From contig NZ_KB894650.1 of NCBI RefSeq assembly GCF_000374585.1, forward strand, positions 1-64,000: a stretch of 64,000 nucleotides of DNA, written 5' to 3'. The translations under genes and the position numbers were made by a program. The stretch comes from Phocaeicola barnesiae DSM 18169 = JCM 13652 (GTDB taxonomy: Bacteria; Bacteroidota; Bacteroidia; Bacteroidales; Bacteroidaceae). The notes under the pieces are model-generated. The model ran no database searches and was not told the DNA's origin. It was given only the letters and a program-made list of their open reading frames with translations. Positions 52,117 through 61,677 of the stretch are shown here, piece after piece (the stretch's first letter is position 1; each line of letters starts with the position of its first letter).

Positions 52117-53331
52117 ATGAAACTTCTACATACCAGCGACTGGCACTTAGGCCATAGTCTCTATAATTTTGACCGTACAGCCGAGCAACAGGCTTTCCTG
52201 AAACAACTTACCGAAGCTGTACGTACTCACCGACCGGACGCATTGCTCATCAGCGGCGATGTCTATCATTATTCTTCTCCTTCTGCCAGCACCCAGCGCA
52301 TGTATACCGATGCCATACTGGCCATTCATGATGCCTGCCCCACCATGCAGATCATAGTGACAGCCGGCAATCACGACAGCAGTTCCCGACTGGAAATAGA
52401 CAGCAATCTATGGAAACATTTCCGGGTGCATGTCATCGGAAGCATCGATCGGAAAGACAACCAGGTGTTATGGGAAAAACACATCATCCCTTTGGCCGAT
52501 GAATCCGGAAAGCTGACCGGCTATGTGATTGCCGTGCCTCATTGTTATCCGCAGAACTTCCCGGCTTTACATCCTGACATTCCTCGGGATGAAAGGCAAG
52601 CGGATTTCTTCCATACTTTACTGGAAGAAACCGCAAAGCGGAATACGACCGGTGTCCCGGTGATATTGATGGCTCATCTGGCGGTAGCAGGTTCCGATAT
52701 AACCGGACACGACGACGGCATAGGAGGTATGGACTATCTGCCAATCGAGACCTTGGGCGAAGGATATGATTACTTGGCCTTGGGGCATATCCATTGCCCA
52801 CAGACACTCCGGAACACTAAACAGTACGCCCGCTACAGTGGTTCTCCCCTGCCGGTCAATTTCGATGAGACCTATCCTCATTCGATGACCTGTGTAGAAC
52901 TATCCCGCCACGGCGACACCCCCAAGCTGGAGATTATCCCGATAGATAACCCTTTCCCCTTAGTGACGCTCCCCAAAGAACCGGCTCCTTTCGAAACGGC
53001 CCTGAAAGAGCTACAGACATTTCCGGCAGACAATCCGGCATATATCCGACTGAACGTGTTATTGAAAGATTACCTGAGTCCGGATTGTAACGAACAGGCC
53101 TCGCAGGCAGTCAGGGACAAAGCCTGCCGCTTCTGCTACATCCGTACCCAACGGGAAACCTCCGCTTCTTCTGCAACGGCGACCTCTCTCAACATTCAGG
53201 AGCTGAAAGAACAATCGCCGCTGGAGATAGCCGACCGTTATTTCGAAGAGGCTACCGGAGAACCGCTGGACGAGGAACTCCGCCACCTGCTGAAAACGGT
53301 CATCGATACCGTACGCGAGGAACAACAGTAA
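52117..53331 (+). CDS. sbcD: SbcD, nuclease subunit of SbcCD
   Basis: The product has 404 residues. Mre11-type phosphoesterase motifs are visible: LLHTSDWHLGH (about 3-13), ISGDVYH near 47, TAGNHDSSSR near 86, and ALGHIHCPQ near 226. With SbcC it cuts hairpins and protein-blocked DNA ends. The start at 52117 is chosen because motif I then begins at residue 3; the 25 codons upstream overlap the promoter boxes. sbcC follows after 22 bases. Confidence 0.95.
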   Translation: MKLLHTSDWHLGHSLYNFDRTAEQQAFLKQLTEAVRTHRPDALLISGDVYHYSSPSASTQRMYTDAILAIHDACPTMQIIVTAGNHDSSSRLEIDSNLWKHFRVHVIGSIDRKDNQVLWEKHIIPLADESGKLTGYVIAVPHCYPQNFPALHPDIPRDERQADFFHTLLEETAKRNTTGVPVILMAHLAVAGSDITGHDDGIGGMDYLPIETLGEGYDYLALGHIHCPQTLRNTKQYARYSGSPLPVNFDETYPHSMTCVELSRHGDTPKLEIIPIDNPFPLVTLPKEPAPFETALKELQTFPADNPAYIRLNVLLKDYLSPDCNEQASQAVRDKACRFCYIRTQRETSASSATATSLNIQELKEQSPLEIADRYFEEATGEPLDEELRHLLKTVIDTVREEQQ

Positions 53332-53353
53332 CCATGAACCTATCCCTTATTCC

Positions 53354-56300
53354 ATGAAACTACAGAAACTTACCATCCATAACCTGACCTCCATCGAAGA
53401 AGCTACCATTGACTTCGAACAGGAGCCATTGTCCGGAGAATCCATCTTTCTCATCTGCGGAGAAACCGGTGCAGGAAAGACCACCATCCTTGATGCCATC
53501 TGCCTGGCACTCTATAACGATACCCCCCGCATGTATCAGTCGGCCAACGAAAATTACCGGGACACCAACCATATTTTCTCCAAAAGCAAAGACAGTGTAG
53601 CCATCAATGACAAGCGCCAGCTGATGCGCCGCAATACGGGCGAGGCCTGGGTGGAGCTTGATTTTATCGGCACCAACGAAATTCCTTACACCGCCCGTTG
53701 GTACGTAAGCTGCGCCCGTAAAAAAGCTAACACGACCATCCAAAGCGTCAAATGGACTTGGGACAACCACCAGACACAGACGACCTACACACAGAAAGGA
53801 GAAATCACGGCCGAACAAGCCGCTGCTATCGGCCTATCTTTCGAACAGTTCTGCCGAACAACCTTACTGGCCCAAGGAGATTTCACCAAATTCCTGCAAA
53901 GTCAGGCCAAAGAAAAATCCGAAATTCTGGAAAAGCTCACAGGTACAGAAATCTATTCCACACTGGGAGAGAAAATTTACACCCTGACACAAGAAAAGAA
54001 GCAACAATACGAGCTACAGATGCAAAAACTGGCGGGCATCCAGCTATTGACTCCCGAAGAGGAAGAGACACTGAAAAGCCGTATCAGCCAGCAACAGGCA
54101 ACCGCCGCTGCCTATAAGCAACAACAGGAAAGCATCCGCCGGAAGATAGACTGGCTGAAGAAAGAAGCCGAATTACGGCAAACGCTCGTACATCAGGAAG
54201 CAGACTGGAAACAGCAGCAGGAGATTCTTTCTTCCGATACCTTTTTGGCCACCGACCGTTTCATCGCGGCCTGGAATACCGGTACCGAAGCCAGGGAATG
54301 CATCCGTCAGCTGGAGACATTGCGTAATCAGCAACAGAATTCCGAAAAGCAGGAAGTTCTTCTGCTGAAACAAAGACAAATATTGGCTTCCGGCGACGCA
54401 TGGCTGGCAATGCACTGCCAGGACCTTCAGAACCAGTTGCATCAATTGGAGGAAAAATTGCGACTGGAAGCTCCGTTTGTACCGATGTATGAAGCCAGTC
54501 AAGGATTGTTGGCACAATTGCAGGCGGCAACGAATGCCCGCCGAAACCGGCAGGAAAAGACATCCGAACTGGCATTCATCGAGCAAGAGAAACGGCAACA
54601 GGCGGAAACGTTCGAGAAGGGGAACAAATTTGTCAAGGAACAGCAGGAACTGCTATCCCTGAAAGAGCAAGAGGTAACAATCCGACAAGCAACCTTGGAT
54701 GCCCTGCACCCCTCCGAAACACAAACCGCCCAACAACAGAACGAGCAGCAACGGGATACCTGTACCAAGGCCTTCAACGCTTTAAGTCTCCTGTTGGAAC
54801 AGAAGAAAAAGGAAACCGAAGAACAAGAGGCTCTTTCCGACATCCGCAAACAACGGGATGCGTACGCCAACCGCCAACCGGAACTGCTACAGACTTATCA
54901 GCGTTCTTTGGAACAGAAGGAAGAAGCCGAAACACTATACAACCGCCAAAAGGAAGCCGTAGAAGATTGGGCACGCGAAGCACGAAGCCGACTTCATCCC
55001 GGTGACCATTGCCCGGTTTGTGGACAAGAGATTAAGGTACTACCTTCCGACCAAACCTTCCAATCATCCCTCAAACCGGTATACGACAATTGGCAACAGA
55101 AAAAGCAGGCTTGCGAACTGGCCGAAAAAGCTGTGCACGAGAACGATGCCAACCTCCGTTCATACCAGAAACTATACGACCAGAAATCGGCCGTTGTAGA
55201 GCAAACCCGAAGCAGGTATCAGGAACAGCTTCGGCTGACTCTCCAGTTGTGTACGGCATATTCCTTTACCCAACTGACCGTTCAGGAACTTGACTTCTTG
55301 AAAAAACATTCCGAGGCACTCGACCAGGAGCGAGACAGCATCCAACAAAAATTGCAGGACATCCATCGAGCGGAACAGGAGCTGAAAAACCAGCAGCAGG
55401 AAAAAGACAAGATACAGAAACAACTGGACAACGCCAACCGAAAGCTGAAGACGATAGAAACCCGGTTGAACGAGTGCAGGATAAAAGAAGAGGCTGTACG
55501 TTCTTTCCTGAAAAGCCAGGAACAAATCATCGGCGATGCCCTGGAGAAGCTACGCTCCGGCATGTTATGGAACGACTGGGAGAAACAATGGGAAATGAAT
55601 GCTGAAGCCCTGATGAAACGCCTTCAGCAGGCAAGCGATGACTACCGGCAAATACAGGAGAACATCGTCCGGCTACAGAAAGAGGTAGACAACGGAGCGC
55701 AGTTGGAACGGAGCCTGGAACCGTTCCGAGAATCGATACAAAAAGCCTTCCCAAACTGGAAAGATATCCCTCCGGTTGTTCCCCAGCAGCTATCCGACCT
55801 TCATGAAGCCTGGTTCCGGTTTGCTTCTGATTGCCAGAGCCTGAGAACGGTACAGGATGGGCTCCGTGAATCAGTCCGTCAACAAGAAACAATCTTACTT
55901 CAGTTTCTGGAGAAACACCCGGATTTTACCCGCGAATACATCCAGGAACTGGCGACCTATACCACCTATCAAGTGGAACAGCTTCGTAACGGTCAGCAAC
56001 AAGCACGTGAAAAGGCTGTGTCTCTCGAAGCCGCATTCCGACAGACTACCGGACAACTGGAACGGCATCAGGCGAATAAGCCGGCTTTAGAAGCCGAAGA
56101 AAGTATCGGGACACTGACCGATAAGCAACAGGCACTGGATAGTCAGTCTACGGCCATCTATCAGGAAATCGGCCAACTGGAAAACCGCCTGGCTACCGAT
56201 GCCCAGAACCGCATCCGCCTGAAGGACGAACAGGCACTGGCCGACCGTCTCCAGAGAATCTACCGCCAATGGGAACGGCTGAGTTTCCACTTCGGCGACG

Positions 56301-56773
56301 CCAAAGGCACCAAGTTCCGGAACATCGCCCAAAGCTTTGTACTGAAAGAACTGCTGAACGGCGCCAACACCTACCTGCGCAGACTGACCGACCGTTACGA
56401 GTTGGCCTGTCAGGCAGGTTCACTCACCATCCTGTTGCGTGACTATTACCAGGGTGGCAGTGCCCGGCCTACCTCTACCTTGTCCGGTGGCGAAAGTTTC
56501 CTGGTATCCCTGTCGCTGGCACTGGGTCTCTCCTCCCTCAACCAGCACCGCCTTTCTACCGATATGCTTTTCATCGATGAAGGCTTCGGAACGTTGAGTG
56601 AGGACTACCTCAATACCGTCATGGATACCTTGGAGCGGTTGCATCAGCTGGGCGGAAAGAAAGTAGGTATCATCAGCCATGTGGAAGGGTTGCGTGAACG
56701 CATCAAGACCCAGATTCAGGTGAACCGCATCGACAATTCGCGGAGTGAAATACGGGTGATACGGGCATTATGA
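53354..56773 (+). CDS. sbcC: SbcC, SMC-like ATPase subunit of SbcCD
   Basis: The product has 1139 residues. Walker A is CGETGAGKTT (about 35-44). Two long coiled coils flank a zinc hook CPVC at C553 and C556. The C-terminal ATPase half has the signature STLSGGESFLVSLSLAL near 1044 and Walker B DMLFIDEGFGTLS near 1074. It is a Rad50-like clamp that drives SbcD. No internal stop or frameshift is seen. Confidence 0.95.
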   Translation: MKLQKLTIHNLTSIEEATIDFEQEPLSGESIFLICGETGAGKTTILDAICLALYNDTPRMYQSANENYRDTNHIFSKSKDSVAINDKRQLMRRNTGEAWVELDFIGTNEIPYTARWYVSCARKKANTTIQSVKWTWDNHQTQTTYTQKGEITAEQAAAIGLSFEQFCRTTLLAQGDFTKFLQSQAKEKSEILEKLTGTEIYSTLGEKIYTLTQEKKQQYELQMQKLAGIQLLTPEEEETLKSRISQQQATAAAYKQQQESIRRKIDWLKKEAELRQTLVHQEADWKQQQEILSSDTFLATDRFIAAWNTGTEARECIRQLETLRNQQQNSEKQEVLLLKQRQILASGDAWLAMHCQDLQNQLHQLEEKLRLEAPFVPMYEASQGLLAQLQAATNARRNRQEKTSELAFIEQEKRQQAETFEKGNKFVKEQQELLSLKEQEVTIRQATLDALHPSETQTAQQQNEQQRDTCTKAFNALSLLLEQKKKETEEQEALSDIRKQRDAYANRQPELLQTYQRSLEQKEEAETLYNRQKEAVEDWAREARSRLHPGDHCPVCGQEIKVLPSDQTFQSSLKPVYDNWQQKKQACELAEKAVHENDANLRSYQKLYDQKSAVVEQTRSRYQEQLRLTLQLCTAYSFTQLTVQELDFLKKHSEALDQERDSIQQKLQDIHRAEQELKNQQQEKDKIQKQLDNANRKLKTIETRLNECRIKEEAVRSFLKSQEQIIGDALEKLRSGMLWNDWEKQWEMNAEALMKRLQQASDDYRQIQENIVRLQKEVDNGAQLERSLEPFRESIQKAFPNWKDIPPVVPQQLSDLHEAWFRFASDCQSLRTVQDGLRESVRQQETILLQFLEKHPDFTREYIQELATYTTYQVEQLRNGQQQAREKAVSLEAAFRQTTGQLERHQANKPALEAEESIGTLTDKQQALDSQSTAIYQEIGQLENRLATDAQNRIRLKDEQALADRLQRIYRQWERLSFHFGDAKGTKFRNIAQSFVLKELLNGANTYLRRLTDRYELACQAGSLTILLRDYYQGGSARPTSTLSGGESFLVSLSLALGLSSLNQHRLSTDMLFIDEGFGTLSEDYLNTVMDTLERLHQLGGKKVGIISHVEGLRERIKTQIQVNRIDNSRSEIRVIRAL

Positions 56774-56791
56774 ATAACCTATACATACAGG

Positions 56792-56833
56792 CAAAGGTTT
56801 CCGGCATAAATATACAATTACCGGAAACCTTTG
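56792..56833 (+). terminator. Hairpin after sbcC
   Basis: A perfect 13-base inverted repeat (56792-56804 with 56821-56833) with a 16-base loop lies 18 bases after the sbcC stop. No T run follows on either strand, so it may be an RNA-stabilising hairpin rather than a true intrinsic terminator. Confidence 0.5.
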
Positions 56834-56896
56834 TGTCTTATGTAGAATCACTGTTAAACAAGCACAGACATATGCTAATCCTGTGCCCCCAATATA

Positions 56897-57346
56897 CTAC
56901 CATTTCACCGCCGCATCGGATATTACGCCGTCTGTCGCATCGTCTGCGGTAAAAGTTCCTCCCGCATATTGCACACAAAGCATCACCAACGGTTCTATTC
57001 CATGATTGCGTACCGAACGCAGACCTTCGGGAGCCACACGTACCACACTGCCCTCAGAAACCGGGAATACCTGTCCATCGACCTGAAACTCACCTTTTCC
57101 GGACAAAAAGAAATAAAGTTCCTCGTGGCTTTTATGTGTATGCAGAAAACCCGTTTCGGTTCCAGGCGCAAAAGACTGGAAAGAAAACTCTGCCCCGGTA
57201 GCCTTTACAGCCGCACCGCCGAATACTTTTCCCGGAATCCTGACATCCGGTCCCAGCGCCAATACATATTCACCCAGTTCACTCAATTTTCCTACGTTGA
57301 CGGCACTACAGTTCTTTGCCTCTACGATTTTCTCTATTTGTTTCAT
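56897..57346 (-). CDS. Cupin-domain protein
   Basis: The product has 149 residues. A single cupin core lies at about 55-125: metal-binding motif 1 is HTHKSHEELYFFLSGKGEF (two His, one Glu), and motif 2 is weak (PEGLRSVRNHG). The length and single domain fit a small metal-binding enzyme or sugar/phenolic-binding cupin; the substrate is unknown. It is divergent from an HxlR-type regulator 236 bases away, a common pairing for small stress or redox enzymes. Confidence 0.85.
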   Translation of the reverse strand: MKQIEKIVEAKNCSAVNVGKLSELGEYVLALGPDVRIPGKVFGGAAVKATGAEFSFQSFAPGTETGFLHTHKSHEELYFFLSGKGEFQVDGQVFPVSEGSVVRVAPEGLRSVRNHGIEPLVMLCVQYAGGTFTADDATDGVISDAAVKW

Positions 57347-57370
57347 TCTTTTAAAGATTTAATGTTTCTG

Positions 57371-57402
57371 CAAAATTAACCATCAGAACGCTATCTGTCA
57401 AG
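57371..57402 (-). promoter_or_regulatory. Promoter of the cupin gene
   Basis: On the minus strand: CTTG at 57399-57402 (one mismatch), a 20-base spacer, TAATTTTG at 57371-57378. The leader is about 20 bases. Confidence 0.65.
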
Positions 57403-57525
57403 AAGTTACATTTATATCACCTACTAACCTTTTTCTCTCTTTTGCAGGAAATCAGGCCATTAATCACATAAAAAATAAGAAAAAAATTATTACAACAGAA
57501 TAGCGTCCGAATGGAAGAAAAATGG

Positions 57526-57533
57526 TAGCTTTG
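57526..57533 (+). promoter_or_regulatory. Likely -7 element of the HxlR gene
   Basis: TAGCTTTG fits TAnnTTTG, 49 bases before the start at 57583. No clear -33 box is seen. Confidence 0.5.
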
Positions 57534-57582
57534 CAAACAAAGTTCTGACAGATAATCCTCACTAGAAAATCAACATCCGAAT

Positions 57583-57957
57583 ATGCAGAAAAAAGAAGAA
57601 AAGAATTCCATCATAGAGTTTTGCCCCATACGTAATGTCATTGCCCGGTTCGGAAATAAATGGGCCTTTCTCGTCCTGCTCATCATCCATGAACACGAAG
57701 TAATCCGGTTCAACGAACTATGCAGGGAGATACCGGATGTTTCATCCCGTGTATTGTCCGGAACGCTCCGTACACTGGAAGCCGACGGACTGATCTCCAG
57801 AAAAGCATATCCTGTAGTTCCGCCCAAAGTAGAATACCGGCTTACGGACATAGGGCTTTCACTCATTCCACACATCATCCAGCTCACCGAATGGGCACAG
57901 AAAAATATGAAAAGAATCATGTCTAATCGGGAAAAGTTCGACTTAAAGACAGTATGA
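57583..57957 (+). CDS. HxlR-type winged-helix regulator
   Basis: The product has 124 residues. The HxlR fold is typical: FCPIRNVIARFGNKWAFLVL (about 13-32), a recognition helix around DVSSRVLSGTLRTLEADGLI, and a wing at VVPPKVEYRLTDIG. The cysteine at residue 14 sits where some family members sense aldehydes or oxidants. It most likely controls the divergent cupin gene and itself from the shared 236-base region; that target is inference. Confidence 0.9.
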   Translation: MQKKEEKNSIIEFCPIRNVIARFGNKWAFLVLLIIHEHEVIRFNELCREIPDVSSRVLSGTLRTLEADGLISRKAYPVVPPKVEYRLTDIGLSLIPHIIQLTEWAQKNMKRIMSNREKFDLKTV

Positions 57958-57968
57958 ATTCCCCCCAA

Positions 57969-58052
57969 AAAACAAACGTTCGTTTCACCTCAAACAAACG
58001 GACAATTTTCATAAAACGAACTCACGTAACCAACAAAACGTGAGTTCGTTTT
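57969..58052. repeat. Array C: palindromic units related to array B
   Basis: Units at 57991-58008, 58013-58030 and 58035-58052 keep the 18 + 4 spacing of arrays A and B. An AAACG-tt-CGTTT palindrome at 57974-57985 sits about two bases out of phase. Unit three reads AAAACGAAC-TC-ACGTAAC; unit four reverse-complemented reads AAAACGAAC-TC-ACGTTTT. Both match the array B unit except in the middle dinucleotide. Unit two (CAAACAAAC-GG-ACAATTT) is decayed. Confidence 0.7.
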
Positions 58053-58054
58053 TT
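58013..58054 (+). terminator. Terminator after the HxlR gene, built from array units
   Basis: Inverted units three and four of array C pair over at least 13 bases (58015-58027 with 58038-58050) and run into T at 58049-58054. It would stop the HxlR transcript before the hexosaminidase gene. Confidence 0.8.
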
Positions 58055-58147
58055 ATTAAGGAGAAAATAGATACAGAATATACTGTTTTTTTACAACATT
58101 TCCCCTGCTTTTTTCAGAATCATTCGGCTATTTTGAAAAATTTTTCA

Positions 58148-58155
58148 TACTTTTG
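58148..58155 (+). promoter_or_regulatory. Likely -7 element of the hexosaminidase gene
   Basis: TACTTTTG fits TAnnTTTG, 36 bases before the start. The nearest TTTG (58132-58135) is only 12 bases away, so the -33 box is not supported. Confidence 0.5.
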
Positions 58156-58191
58156 GGCAAAATAATGAAAACACTTTAAATTTATCACATC

Positions 58192-60540
58192 ATGAGAAAT
58201 ATCTTTACGACACTGTGCGCCGGAATCGCCTTTTCATTCATGGCTACTGCCGGATATGCACAGGCGGGAGATGTCAAGTCCTACAACGAAGGCATCAACA
58301 TCATCCCCATGCCACAGAGTTTGACACAAAACAAAGGTTTCTTCCAACTGACAGACCAGACTACTTTCGGAGCAACCGCACCGGAAGCAAAGACCATCGC
58401 CGAATTCTTTGCCGCCAAGATGCGGACAGCTACCGGCTACAACATCCAGGTTGCCGACAAAGGGGACATCAAACTGGTGATTGATTCCAAACTGAAGACA
58501 AACGACGAAGGATATACCTTGAGCGTAACCCCCAAAGGCGTCACCATCAAAGGTAAGACCGCCCAGGGCTTGTTCTATGGTATGCAGAGTCTGATGCAGC
58601 TGCTTCCGGCCGAAATCGAAAGTCCGGTCAAGGTAAAAGGCATCAACTGGCAGGCACAGGCCGTCAATATCAAGGACGAACCGCGTTTCGGTTACCGCGG
58701 ACTGATGATTGACGCTTGCCGTCACTTCATGCCGGTAGAAGATGTCAAGAAACAGCTGGACGTAATGGCACTCTTCAAGCTGAACCGCATGCACTGGCAC
58801 CTGACAGACGACCAGGGATGGCGCATCGAAATCAAGAAATACCCGAAACTGACCGAAGTAGGTTCCACCCGTATCGACGGTGAAGGAACCGAACACAAAG
58901 GATATTATACCCAGGAGGAAGTGAAGGACATCGTAAAATATGCTGCCGACCGCTTCATTACCATCGTTCCTGAAATCGAACTTCCGGGTCACGAACTGGC
59001 TGCCATCTCGGCTTATCCGGAACTTTCCTGCCAGGGACAACCCATCACTCCGCGTATCATCTGGGGAGTGGAAGACATCGTAATGTGTGCCGGTAAGGAA
59101 GAACCGTTCAAGTTCCTGGAAGACGTCATCAGCGAAGTGGTTCCTCTGTTCCCGGGCGAATACTTCCACATCGGTGGTGACGAATGTCCGAAGACCAGCT
59201 GGAAGAATTGTCCGCTTTGTCAGAAACGTATTCAGGACGAAGGCCTGCAGGCAGAAGACGGTCATAGCGCCGAAGAAAGACTCCAGAGCTATTTCGTACA
59301 ACGTATGGAAAAGGTAGTGGAGAAATTCGGCAAGAAGATGATCGGTTGGGACGAGATTCTGGAAGGCGGACTGGCACCGAGTGCAACGGTCATGTCCTGG
59401 CGGGGTGAAGAAGGCGGTATCGCCGCTGCATCCATGGATCACGACGTAATCATGACTCCGGGTGGAAACGGTATGTACCTCGACCACTTCCAGGGTGACA
59501 GCAAAGTGGAACCGGTTTCTATCGGCGGATATACTACGTTGGAGAAAACCTACAGCTACAACCCGACTCCGGATACGCTGGTAGCCATGAAGAAAGACCA
59601 CTACATCAAGGGTGTACAGGCCAATGTATGGAGCGAATACCTTTATAATACTGCCCTGCGCGAATACCGTACCTTCCCACGTGCCCTGGCCTTGTCTGAA
59701 ATTGCCTGGACTCAGGTGAAGAACAAGAACTACAAGGATTTCGAACGCCGTATCAACAACGCATACGTTCGTCTGGACGGCCATAACGTCAACTATCACA
59801 TTCCGCAACCGGAACAGCCGAACGGTTCCTGCAACACGGTAGCCTTTACTGACAATGTATCGCTGACCTTTACGACCAGCCGTCCGGAAACGATGGTCTA
59901 TACCCTCGACGGAACTGAACCGACCGCACAATCAACCGTGTATACCGGTCCGATTCAGTTCGACAAGACGACTACCCTGAAGATTGCTACCCTGCTTCCT
60001 TCCGGTAAGTTGAGCCGTACACGCACCATCCTGGTAGACAAACAGGAACTGGCTCCGGCCAAGCAGGTGGCACAAACCACTCCGGGATTAAACATGCAGG
60101 TTACTGACGGATATTACCTGAATACCCGCCTTCTGAAGGATGCCATGGCTCCGGTGAAGGAAACCAAGGTCATCAGCGAAACCCGTGAACTGACTTCCTA
60201 CGTGAAGACCGACGAATCCATGCGTGGTGTCAACCAGTATGCGGCGGTAGCGACCGGTTACGTGAATATTCCGGAAGACGGTGTCTACTACTTCTCTTCC
60301 GATTTGGAAGAAGTCTGGATTGACGGCAAACTGCTCATCAATAACGCCAACGAGGTGAAACGCTTCTCCCGCAACGACAACTCGGTAGCCCTGGCAAAAG
60401 GTCTGCACGAAATCAAGGCTGTCTTCCTGGGACACATCATCGGCGGCTGGCCTTCCAACTGGAACGACGGAAGTATCAACATCCGCAAGAGTGATGCCGA
60501 GAAATTCACGAAGATAGACGGCAAGATGCTCTGTCATTGA
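58192..60540 (+). CDS. Beta-N-acetylhexosaminidase, GH20, secreted
   Basis: The product has 782 residues: a signal peptide (about 1-23), the GH20 N-terminal domain (about 35-160), a TIM-barrel catalytic domain (about 165-510) with the acid pair D330-E331 in HIGGDECPK, a chitobiase C-terminal/Fn3-like domain (about 545-620), and a PA14-like domain (about 635-780). It removes terminal GlcNAc or GalNAc from glycans by substrate-assisted catalysis, as needed for mucin or glycoprotein use. No lipobox is present, so it is probably periplasmic or exported. It is a single-gene unit. Confidence 0.93.
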   Translation: MRNIFTTLCAGIAFSFMATAGYAQAGDVKSYNEGINIIPMPQSLTQNKGFFQLTDQTTFGATAPEAKTIAEFFAAKMRTATGYNIQVADKGDIKLVIDSKLKTNDEGYTLSVTPKGVTIKGKTAQGLFYGMQSLMQLLPAEIESPVKVKGINWQAQAVNIKDEPRFGYRGLMIDACRHFMPVEDVKKQLDVMALFKLNRMHWHLTDDQGWRIEIKKYPKLTEVGSTRIDGEGTEHKGYYTQEEVKDIVKYAADRFITIVPEIELPGHELAAISAYPELSCQGQPITPRIIWGVEDIVMCAGKEEPFKFLEDVISEVVPLFPGEYFHIGGDECPKTSWKNCPLCQKRIQDEGLQAEDGHSAEERLQSYFVQRMEKVVEKFGKKMIGWDEILEGGLAPSATVMSWRGEEGGIAAASMDHDVIMTPGGNGMYLDHFQGDSKVEPVSIGGYTTLEKTYSYNPTPDTLVAMKKDHYIKGVQANVWSEYLYNTALREYRTFPRALALSEIAWTQVKNKNYKDFERRINNAYVRLDGHNVNYHIPQPEQPNGSCNTVAFTDNVSLTFTTSRPETMVYTLDGTEPTAQSTVYTGPIQFDKTTTLKIATLLPSGKLSRTRTILVDKQELAPAKQVAQTTPGLNMQVTDGYYLNTRLLKDAMAPVKETKVISETRELTSYVKTDESMRGVNQYAAVATGYVNIPEDGVYYFSSDLEEVWIDGKLLINNANEVKRFSRNDNSVALAKGLHEIKAVFLGHIIGGWPSNWNDGSINIRKSDAEKFTKIDGKMLCH

Positions 60541-60569
60541 TTTTTTGTGTATCCATCATAACATTTTAG

Positions 60570-60620
60570 AGTCACGGAAACAGGGGCCATGCAGGCTCCT
60601 GCCTTTCGTGGCTCTTTTTT
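60570..60620 (+). terminator. Terminator after the hexosaminidase gene
   Basis: An imperfect long inverted repeat (60570-60588 with 60594-60613) with a five-base loop is followed by six T at 60615-60620. Confidence 0.8.
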
Positions 60621-60783
60621 CGTTTACAGTCCCCTGTTCCCTAGCAGCTTCCAGCCCGATAAATGGAACTACCGGAATACCCGGATCTGAAAAACCGGGT
60701 TCCTCATTTGCCTCTACACGCACTTTTCCGTATATTTGCATTCCTTTTTGAAATAGGGAACCAACAAAAAAGAACCAATTGTC

Positions 60784-61587
60784 ATGAAAATACAATTTAT
60801 GAGCTTAGGCAGCGGAAGCAGCGGAAACTGCTATTACTTAGGCACAGAGAAATATAGCATCCTGATAGACGCGGGCATCGGCATCCGCTCCATCAAGAAA
60901 ATTCTGAAAGAGAAGGACCTCCCGCTGGAACGGATAAAGGCAGTGTTCATCACCCACGACCATGCCGACCACATCAAGGCCGTCGGTCATTTGGGGGAAA
61001 AGCACGGCATTCCCATTTATGCCACCCGTATCATCCACGAGGGTATCCGGCGCAGCTATTGCGTGACCGAGAAATTATCGGAAGCACATATCCGCTACAT
61101 CGAGAAAGAGACTCCCCTCACCTTCGAGGACTTCCGGATTACCTGCTTCGAGGTTCCGCACGACGGTTCCGACAACGTCGGCTATAGCATCACCATCGAC
61201 GGAAAGAACTTTGCGTTCCTGACCGATATCGGACATATCACCTCGACAGCCGCAGACTATATCGCCCGGGCGAACTACCTGATTCTGGAAGCCAATTATG
61301 ATGAAACCATGCTGATGATGGGCCCTTATCCGCAACACCTGAAAGCCCGGATTGCCAGCCCGAACGGACACCTCAGCAACCGGGAAATGGCGGAATTCAT
61401 CTCCGAACATTTCCCCGAGAAGCTGGAATACCTGTTCCTGTGCCACCTCAGCAAAGACAACAACCATCCGGAACTGGCCTACAAGACCGTAGAAATCGCC
61501 TTGCAGCAACGGAACATTGCCGCCGGTAAGGATGTTCAGGTTATCCCTTTGAAACGCACCCTGCCCTCCGACATCTACGAATTCTGA
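60784..61587 (+). CDS. MBL-fold metallo-hydrolase (YycJ/WalJ-like)
   Basis: The product has 267 residues. It begins MKIQFMSLGSGSSGNCYYL, typical of YycJ/WalJ, and carries the zinc motif THDHADH near 58-64, a later aspartate in FLTDIGHI, and histidines in NGHLSNR and LCHLS. WalJ-type proteins are thought to be 5'-3' exonucleases or related nucleases. The 240 bases upstream hold a terminator and then no feature I can support; no clear promoter was seen. Confidence 0.87.
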   Translation: MKIQFMSLGSGSSGNCYYLGTEKYSILIDAGIGIRSIKKILKEKDLPLERIKAVFITHDHADHIKAVGHLGEKHGIPIYATRIIHEGIRRSYCVTEKLSEAHIRYIEKETPLTFEDFRITCFEVPHDGSDNVGYSITIDGKNFAFLTDIGHITSTAADYIARANYLILEANYDETMLMMGPYPQHLKARIASPNGHLSNREMAEFISEHFPEKLEYLFLCHLSKDNNHPELAYKTVEIALQQRNIAAGKDVQVIPLKRTLPSDIYEF

Positions 61588-61601
61588 GCATTCACGCAGA
61601 T

Positions 61602-61655
61602 AAAAAAAACAGTCCTGTCCGTACTTCTCAGGAGGGAGTCTGACAGGACTGTTTT
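61602..61655. terminator. Bidirectional terminator
   Basis: A perfect 14-base inverted repeat (61606-61619 with 61642-61655) lies between convergent genes. The minus strand has a run of eight T and the plus strand four, so it serves the leftward DUF1893 unit best and the MBL gene as well. Confidence 0.85.
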
Positions 61656-61677
61656 CATGTCTCTATGATAACGATTC

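Noticed and set aside
58234-59931. A 565-codon open frame on the minus strand opposite the hexosaminidase
   Set aside because: It lies wholly within the clear GH20 gene, its translation has no recognisable domain, and such frames arise from the codon use of the true strand.
60541-60783. A small gene between the hexosaminidase and the MBL hydrolase
   Set aside because: Short open frames exist on both strands, but they cross the terminator and have no domain, signal or start context.
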